This document shows positions 57,143 to 64,000 of a stretch of 64,000 nt of DNA, one piece after another; position 1 is the stretch's first letter; the number at the start of each line of letters is the position of its first letter. Origin of the DNA: Rhodocollybia butyracea. Its lineage: Eukaryota > Basidiomycota > Agaricomycetes > Agaricales > Omphalotaceae. The DNA lies in NCBI GenBank assembly GCA_015501585.1, contig JADNRY010000198.1, positions 52,302 through 116,301 of the forward strand, written 5' to 3'. The position numbers and the translations under genes were made by a program. Under the pieces are notes generated by a model that saw nothing but the letters and a program-made list of their open reading frames with translations, was not told the DNA's origin and did not search any database.

Positions 57143-59620
57143 TAAAGAAGAGGACCAAATAAGTATGCAGTAGCCATGCTTACTTTGTTCAAGCCTTGGT
57201 CTGATGACCGTGCTTCACCACTGAAAGCTCCAAACCAACTTTGGGACACTGCTTTAGCAGCTGGAAATCCTCTACATCTGGAAACACTCATATTAAAATC
57301 ATGGAAAATATGCAGCTTCAGTATGAGAGTAAAGATGCAAAGTTTGATTATGCTGCAATTAGAAGAAAAAGACTAGCTGAACTATGTCGTGTCTTACCAG
57401 TTCTACTAATGCCTTTGACGATGCCTCTGACATATATGATCCTGAATGGAGAGTGCAATGGACACAGAAGTTGATTATAATTCACTTGATAATGAAGTAA
57501 TAGATGAGCTGCCTGGTGACGTAGCTTCCATTGTTGAAAATACAAGCTCACAGGTTTTTATAATGTTACTCAAGTGTCCATACTACCAAATGATCTTAAT
57601 TCATCAAGTCTTGCATCTTTTCAAGATAAAGAGGCAGCAATGGCTTCCCGAATTTCTATTGCTAAGCAAAAAGAAGACATAATAAATAGCCGCTTGAAGG
57701 CAGCTGCTCAGAAGAACATCACTCAACATCATCGTGAACCTCTCTACATGTTCCACTGCCATTTTCATCAAATATCAATAGTGAAATTGAACGAGCAAAG
57801 GCACTGTACTTAAAGCTTCATCCAAGTGATTCCAACTCTGAAGAACATTGGGACTCTTTGAAACCATACCAGAAGCTTGCCATGGCACTAGTAAAAATAC
57901 ATAGTCTCAATGAGCGTCAAATTTTGGCTTTCTTGCTTCTTGCCGATGCAGTGGGTAAACAGATTGACAGTGATTCCCAGCTTCCACCATTACGCCTTCT
58001 TGTAACAGGGCCGGGTGGTACAGGAAAATCACGAATCTTTGAAGCTTGGACAGAGTTTCATCAGAGCTAAATTGCACAGAAGAATTTCGTTTAACGGCTC
58101 CAACTGGTGTTGTTGCAAGTGACATTGGCGGCTGTACAATACATGCAGAAGCTGCTCTGCGTGTTAAAAGGGCAAACATGAAAGCTGATACTAATTCTGG
58201 ACAGAAGGTCCGGAATGATCTAGAGCGGCGTTTTGGTCCAGTAAGAACGTTAGTGGTAGATGAGATATATTTTATGGATCCAAGTGACATGAGCTTGCTG
58301 TCGGAGTATTGCTCTATAGCGAAAGGTATTACAGAACACCCTTTTGGGAACTCAATATTGTTACCTGTGGTGATCCAGCTCAGCTCCCGCCTCCTGGCGC
58401 ATCACCGTTATTTGATCGTGAACTTGTTCGTTGTTATAATTCTAATAATTTAAATGCACTAAATCAAACGACTCAGTATAAAGTTAGAGGGATCCAAGCT
58501 TGGCATCAAATAAATCATGTGGTTGTTCTTACAGAGATAATGCGTCAGAAGGGGGATAATATTCTTATTGACTTGCTTAGTCGCCTCCGAACAGGTACTT
58601 GTACAAGGCAAGACAAGCAGTTGCTGGATTTTTATGTTCTGTCCAACCCAAATTGCTCGGAAGAAACTAAGTCACTAATAGATATTAGAAGATGGATCAC
58701 CAACCCCGATAATGCTTGCCCACTCATAACCTATACAAATGCTGCTCGGGATGCACATAACTTTAAATGTGCAAAGGCTTTTGCAGATGCAAGTGGTCAA
58801 CCCTTCCAATTCTTTCACTCCACAGACATACGGGGGCGTGGTAAAAATCAACGCGAACTGAAGGGGTGGCTGCTGAAGCTGCGTGGAGAGTCCCTGTAAA
58901 ACAAGCCAAGATTTAGCAGGTAAACTTCCACTCATACAGGGTATGCCAGTCTTTTGTACAGAAAATATTGCAACTGAGCTTGGTTTATCCAAAGGTTCAC
59001 TTGGAACTTTAGTTTCTGTGAAATATGAAGAGCGCCAACCCAACCAGAAATATGCAGTGTCCGCAACAGTAGATTTTCCAGGTTTCAAAGGGACACCTAG
59101 TGATGCAGAGCATCCTCATCGAGTTCTTTTGTCTCTAGCCTCCAATCATTTAAATTCCGTCTTCCCAACTCTGAGAGAATCTATTCAGCAACACGTCACC
59201 AGTTACCTTTGATTCCAGCATTTGCATTCACATCACATAACTCACAGGGGCGCTCTCTTAATGTTGTATGTATAGATCTGGCAAGCTGTCGTTCAATCCA
59301 AAGTGCCTATGTCATGCTATCACGAGTACGTTCTTGAAAGGATTGTGCATTTTGAGGCCATTTAACTTGAATAAAAATCAAGAACCATATATCCCAGGAG
59401 CTAAGGCAAGAGTTGGACAGAACAGAGGCCCTTGCATTGACGACAAATAATTATGCAAAACAAAGTTTATCATGGTATTATGAAAACCTGCACAGCGCTC
59501 CAACCTGTAGCATGGAAGACGTGTCCAGCACAGATAAAATACAACACCTACAGTGGCTTAACGAACGGAAAGTCCTGACTGTAAGCATGCTTCACGACCA
59601 CGTGCTCATAACGTGACTTC
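57085..59620 (+). pseudogene. Helitron 2 helicase, many frameshifts
   Basis: The pieces lie in successive frames: YAVAMLTLFKPWSDDRAS (57170), KDAKFDYAAIRRKRLAEL (57330), LLVTGPGGTGKSRIFEAW with Walker A (58000), RLTAPTGVVASDIGGCTIHA and TLVVDEIYFMD with Walker B (58090-58280), LNIVTCGDPAQLPPPGASPL (58350), and AFTSHNSQGRSLNVVCIDLA with VMLSRVRS (59220-59330). I count at least seven frame changes. All helicase motifs except the integrity of the frame are recognisable. A short open tail follows to about 59620. Confidence 0.82.
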
Positions 59621-60479
59621 TATCTTGTCTTGACTCATTGTTTTAGTGTTGGCAGCCACTGCTTCAGTGTGTTTCAGATAATCTGCCGCACACCCGGCCT
59701 GCAACGTGTAACAGGTCTGAGGGTACAGGTACTCCCGCCGGCTTGTGAGTATCCTGTGCAGTTGTAAGACGTGTACACAGACTCGAGTAGCAGTTTCCTT
59801 GAGATTGTCATGCTCTTCCACCAAAATTGCGTGATATCTTGGAATAAAATTGCACATTATGACACCACTGTAACAAACTAAAACTTAGCAGCGGCAGCCG
59901 CTCCATTAATGGAAATACAGCAGTGCTACCAAGGCGCCAACTATGTAGGGAAGGAAAACCGGTGCAAGTGCCATTGAGGAGCAGCTGGCACACGCGCGCA
60001 AGGCACATTGCGCCATATGCATGCAACTCACTCTGCTGTGCGGGCTTAAGTGATTCACACCGCACAATAGAGCCAACTGCGTACACAAGTACTGTATAGT
60101 GACGTGCAAATCTACATACCAAGAAAATAGAGATCACTGAATACAGCTCACTGCAAACTAAAAGTGCCAGCCTGCTTCAACCCAAGTCCAAGCGGACCAT
60201 TAACGGCAACTGGAAACATCGGCCACCGACTATCTATGGAAATAACAACACAGTACGCGCCAAGCCGCTGCTCCATTGCAACCATTAATGGAAATACAGC
60301 AGTTTGGCACTGACTATCCTTGTTTTGCTCACAGCCTTATTGCCCATGTCGATTTCACGAATCGAAACACAGCATAATTTGCTTTAAAACCCCAGCTTGA
60401 ACACAGTTTTTTTTGTGATCCACTCATCTTTCTGCTCGATGTTCTGACACTGCATCAGACTCAGATTACACTGGTCCCC
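59621..60479. other. Region downstream of Helitron 2 with short repeated motifs
   Basis: No gene is supported. The motif ATTAATGGAAATACAGCAGT occurs at about 59906 and 60285, and related GGAAAY motifs lie between (60205, 60238). The Helitron 2 terminus might lie here, but no clear hairpin plus CTRR is visible. Confidence 0.45.
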
Positions 60480-61826
60480 TTGATCAGGCTGACGAAGGAT
60501 AAAATCCTTGTCGCAGATGATTACACAAAAATAGTCAATGCCGCTACATCTATCAGCACTCAAGCTAGTGGAGAGATTGACGTAATGCACCTTCTCTCAT
60601 TAGTCGCTGTAACGTGGAGATTGGTCCGGATGGTTCCTTTGGAATGTTCACCTCTACAGGTAAGCTCGATCTCAATGCAAGTAATTCTCAACTAATAATG
60701 TTTACCAAAGCATCTCAAACCGAATTGAGATTGCATTCTCCGTTCAGCCTCGGTCATATGCGCGTACAAAAATGGACCGGATGGCAATGCTGTTCTCCCT
60801 CGCTATTTAGATGCAGCTCAGTGCCCTTCTGGCATCACGATTGCAACAAGAGAAGCAGGCCAGTTGATAAAAGAGGCCACGCTTAACGGAAAACAATGGG
60901 ACTGTTTTGACGTATGTCTCTATCACAGTTCTCGATCATTTTCTCATCTCTATTCCAATAGCTGGCGAAACAACTACGAGAAGAACAAGGAAAGAACCTG
61001 GGAGTGGTCGTATCTGGAACACCCGCCTCTGTAGCAAGTTGGACTTGGGCGACGTCTGTTTTCAAAGCTATTGAGGCAAAATTCAAGGTACACAGATTTC
61101 TTTACTTTGCCAGTGGTGTCGATTGAACTCAAATTTTTGTTAGGCTGCAGCCGTTGACTTCAGATTGGGCTTTACACCTAACCCAAACGGGCCCGATGGT
61201 CAGATGTTCATCTTTGCGCGTCGCTCTGTTCTGGTAGAGAATGCAGCACTCTTGATGTGCGTTCCATCTCAAACTCTCAAGCATAAATCCTTACAGTCTT
61301 GTAGGAAGGTCGTGGCAAGCGAGTATCTTGATCCCTTTGATATCTTGCGCGCAATTGGACCTGAGAGGGACTTCAAGTTCAATAGGATCCTGAAGTTCTG
61401 GTTATTGATCATGACCAGAAAGTCGAGTTTCCAATGTCGTTTCACGATCTACATCTTCTTGGCAACAACGTCGCACTTCAGCTTTTTTGTCACGCCTCGG
61501 GTACGTTGCATCCACTTTCATATGAAACAACTTTCATGACTTCATCAAAACTGACACAGGCGTTCAAACATTTGGGCAAACTGAGCTGGGACTTCCGCCT
61601 CATTTGTATCAAGGTACTTGCCAAGGTATAACCTTATTCATATAGAAACTTGCAAGAGGCAGATGCTAATGGTAACCTTCAGAAACAAGCTGCCATTGCA
61701 GTCAGTCCTTCGAAGTCAGTAAGGAAGCGAAAGGGTATCTTCCTTGACGATATCACCTCTGACTCTGCGGGTTCACCGTCGAAGAAGCAAGGAACTGCAG
61801 CATCGAGTTCGTCTTCTCAGGTCTAG
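60480..61826 (+). CDS. Unknown multi-exon protein downstream of Helitron 2
   Basis: Several plus-strand segments look coding: GEIGPDG-like and LDLNASNSQLIMFTKASQTE (60610-60770), NGPDGNAVLPRYLDAAQCPS (60775-60910), then an intron GTATGT...CCAATAG to LAKQLREEQGKNLGVVVSGT, an intron GTACAC...TGTTAG to AAAVDFRLGFTPNPNGPDGQ, then HDLHLLGNNVALQLFCHASG (61440-61500). A final exon gives NLQEADANGNLQKQAAIAVS and a basic, Ser-rich tail (SVRKRKGIFLDD, SPSKKQG) with TAG at 61824-61826. The two central introns are convincing; the 5' part and the segment at 61270-61400 have frame breaks that I could not resolve, so it may be damaged. The family is unknown. The tail resembles a nuclear-localisation region, as in the gene beside Helitron 1. 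Confidence 0.5.
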
Positions 61827-63330
61827 AAACTAATGTTGATGATATTAGCTTGAGACGCGCTTTATATCATGAACGCCTGTTCAATATTGATTAGTTTTCG
61901 ATTCCTGTATACATCATTCATAGTTGTCTATAGTTTTAAAAATATGACGCTTGCTGATGTACATAACAACGTTAAGGACAAGAGAATATGATGAGGAAAT
62001 CGGTTCTGTTATTAATCTCTGACGCTCAGGCCAACTAGGTGCACATATACGTCAAACCACAATTGCCCACCAAGAAGATGACGCCAGTACTATTGCCTTC
62101 ATGACCAGTCTAGGCAGCGTCCAACCTTCCCTGCTGCTATAACGGATAACACAAAGGTTACCCCCAGCCCAATTGGGGGGTTGCAGAGTGCAGGGGAAGG
62201 TTGGTAGCTGCCAAGTCGGAGTGGCAAGGGGCATAGGAAAGGTTGAAGCAGTCTCGCCTCTTCAATGGGCTGGCCACCATCAGAGATGTAAGCCAAGTAT
62301 CCTGCAATGAAAGCTGTTTTGAATATCCTAACATTAATGATAGGACACCACGCACCTAAATCCCAGCTCCCAGACCATACTATTACATGTGGAAAGCCTG
62401 ACTACACGTCGATGAAACGGTGCTGCTAGAGACAACAGCCATAGCATTCAAGGTAAGAAAAAAGTGCCTGGTGGTAAGAGTTTACATGGGAAGAAAACTA
62501 ATCTGTGCTTGTTCGTTCAATGGAAATGCAGTTGCGTCGATATACGAAGGAGGTAGTAAAGCCCTTGCAACGACGAGCTTGAGAGTCAACGGAAAACAAA
62601 GCTGAGCAAAATCGTGTCAGCTTGACACGAATTTGCTCAGCGCTTGTTTCTTGACAGGCGTTCCTAATCGGAATCTCATGTCCGATTCAGTCTTGTTGAT
62701 TACGCAGTGCTAACAAAAAGGTTCGGCCCTTCGCCGCTAGCGGCCAGCCCCCCCAGTCATTCAGCGCTATAGGTTAGTGAAACGCACTGGACGTACGATA
62801 GATAGCGACCGGATGCTGAAACTGGTGTTGCAATATTTGCTTAAAGCGCTAGCTAGTGTCGCACGTTCTTCAGGAACTTCTCACTGAAGGATACTTAGCC
62901 TAGGGAGATAAAGCCGAGCCAGCCTTGTTATCATCGAGCCCAAGGCAACACCTCTTTAATTCGCGGCGACCCAGTTTCAACTTTTCCTCAATGTCGACCT
63001 ACTTAGCCATCAGAGGTGTTCAACAATCTCAAAAAGAACATCGTACCACGTCTGTCAAGTCCTTGTTTCGTTCAAATTCGTCGCGGATCCAGCGCAGAGT
63101 CTCCCGACGCGTACTGTGGTCTGGTATAGCTAATAGAGGTTGTTATTCACAAAGTAAAAACTGTTGAGAATTAATACCTTTGCAAGCACGAGCTGCTTGT
63201 CTGTAAAGGTCAAGAACCTGTTTTCGTAAAATAAAGTGCTTGAGAGTAAGTGACATACATCAAAAAAGTTGTTTCTGTTTGTTATTAGTCAAAATAACTT
63301 GATACCAAACCTCATTGCCACACAACATCA
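61827..63330. other. Intergenic region, 1.5 kb
   Basis: No coding gene or tRNA is recognisable. The only structural element is the hairpin at 62602-62640. The last part should contain the promoter and 5' UTR of the gene starting at 63331. Confidence 0.5.
62602..62640. repeat. 18-bp inverted repeat with a 3-nt loop
   Basis: CTGAGCAAAATCGTGTCA and its inverted partner TGACACGAATTTGCTCAG are separated by GCT; only one pair is mismatched. It could be a terminator-like hairpin or part of a transposon end; no TTATC/CTRR-like end follows within 10 bases. Confidence 0.85.
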
Positions 63331-64000
63331 ATGGCGACTGTTCCAGTCGACGCTCAGCAGGACGAGCTCGCCACCACCGACAATGTCGCTTCGGAATCAG
63401 AGCTCTCACAAAATTTAGAACAGTCACCTTCAAATGTCGACAAAGAGCCAGCACAAGACGACGACTCTCGTTCTCTCAGAATATATTCACGACCACAACT
63501 TCTTGCTCTATCTAAATCTCCTCTTGTATGTGTTCCGCCAGATATGCCAGAATTAAAAGAATGGTTTGGGTTCGTCATGTCTTTCGCCGAACTTTTCAGC
63601 TCCAGTAACGGTATCAAAAGTGCGGAAAATGAGCAAAATCTCTCCAAGAAGGATTCTGAGCCGACAACACCAAACAGTGGCCGCGAACGACGGTAAAATC
63701 ATTCTGCTTCGAGCTCGTCATATTGTACTGACGCTTGCTTCAGCTTCAGACGCGATGCTGATGAGGCCGGTACGTTGGACAACTTTGCTCCATCTGTTCA
63801 TCATCTCAGTTCCTCTGCTTTTGTAGAGTTACCAGCTCGTCCTTCCTTCCGCTCCTCTCTATCACAGCCTTCACAAATGGGCAATTTAAACACCAATCTT
63901 TGCGCACGAATGACCGAGATACTGACCGAGAAGGTCAAGAAAGACTTCGTAATGTTAGTTGCTAGTCTTTACTTTTTCAAGCCCCAAAGCTTATTTTTCA
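63331..64000 (+). CDS. 5' part of a conserved basidiomycete protein, possible eIF4E-binding motif
   Basis: Exons found are 63331-63569, 63621-63692, 63744-63769 and 63827 onward; the gene runs off the window. Introns are 50-57 nt, and their phases agree. After an acidic N-terminus (QQDELATTDNVASESELSQN) comes IYSRPQLLALSKSPLVCVPP and MPELKEWFG, then ENEQNLSKKDSEPTTPNSGR, FRRDADEA and LPARPSFRSSLSQPSQMGN. YSRPQLLAL fits the eIF4E-binding consensus YxxxxL-hydrophobic, so a translation-control role is possible but not shown. From about 63885 another frame (KHQSLRTNDRDTDREGQERL) looks more natural than the spliced one, as if one T were missing. The ATG at 63331 follows a long leader and is the first in frame. 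Confidence 0.55.

Larger units (their letters stand above)
53244..59620 (+). mobile_element. Helitron 2, a different lineage, heavily decayed
   Basis: In the plus direction there is an N-terminal region, a Rep (HUH/Y2) region and a PIF1-like helicase, each recognisable but in different frames. The terminal TC and hairpin-CTRR ends could not be located, so limits are those of the coding remains. The protein sequence differs from Helitron 1 throughout, so it is an independent insertion of another Helitron family. Confidence 0.78.

Overview
The window looks like nuclear DNA of a mushroom-forming basidiomycete (Agaricomycetes). Genes are broken by many introns of about 45-75 nt with GT..AG ends (several GC..AG). 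The best recognised proteins are eukaryotic (LSm8, a TPT-family transporter, a MAT2B/RmlD-like subunit). An interstitial CCCTAA tract, a RecQ telomere-linked-helicase relic, two decayed Helitrons and many F-box or orphan gene copies point to a repeat-rich, possibly once subtelomeric, accessory region around one conserved block.

Layout. 0.7-3.8 kb: a spliced hypothetical gene and an F-box gene. 4.3-12.7 kb: a minus-strand Helitron (Rep and N-terminal parts broken, helicase frame open over 981 codons), followed by an intact seven-exon gene of unknown function. 12.8-16.5 kb: no convincing genes, one diverged dispersed repeat pair. 16.5-20.8 kb: RecQ relic, a telomeric-repeat block bounded by 89-bp inverted repeats, and the 3' part of a LINE-like element with a poly(A) tail. 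20.9-28.7 kb: three paralogous copies of a small two-exon orphan gene with duplicated flanks, plus a relic fourth first exon; inside it a 211-bp tandem duplication and a three-exon hypothetical gene. 28.8-31.7 kb: two copies of another hypothetical family, both damaged.

33.2-44.7 kb is the conserved block: TPT-like transporter, LSm8, MAT2B/RmlD-like protein (divergent from LSm8 over 83 bp), a degenerate repeat array, a small 86-aa gene and an arrestin-like gene. LSm8, the transporter, the MAT2B-like and arrestin-like genes were rebuilt exon by exon; each gives a reading frame with no internal stop and a total length divisible by three.

45.0-52.5 kb: a tandem duplication of an F-box gene, both copies dead through different lesions, and a small secreted-protein gene whose 3' end is repeated at the left edge. 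53.2-59.6 kb: a second, different, plus-strand Helitron with many frameshifts. 60.4-61.8 kb: an unknown multi-exon coding region with a basic tail. The right end holds the 5' part of a conserved basidiomycete gene with a possible eIF4E-binding motif. All family calls rest on motif reading by eye; no database search was run.
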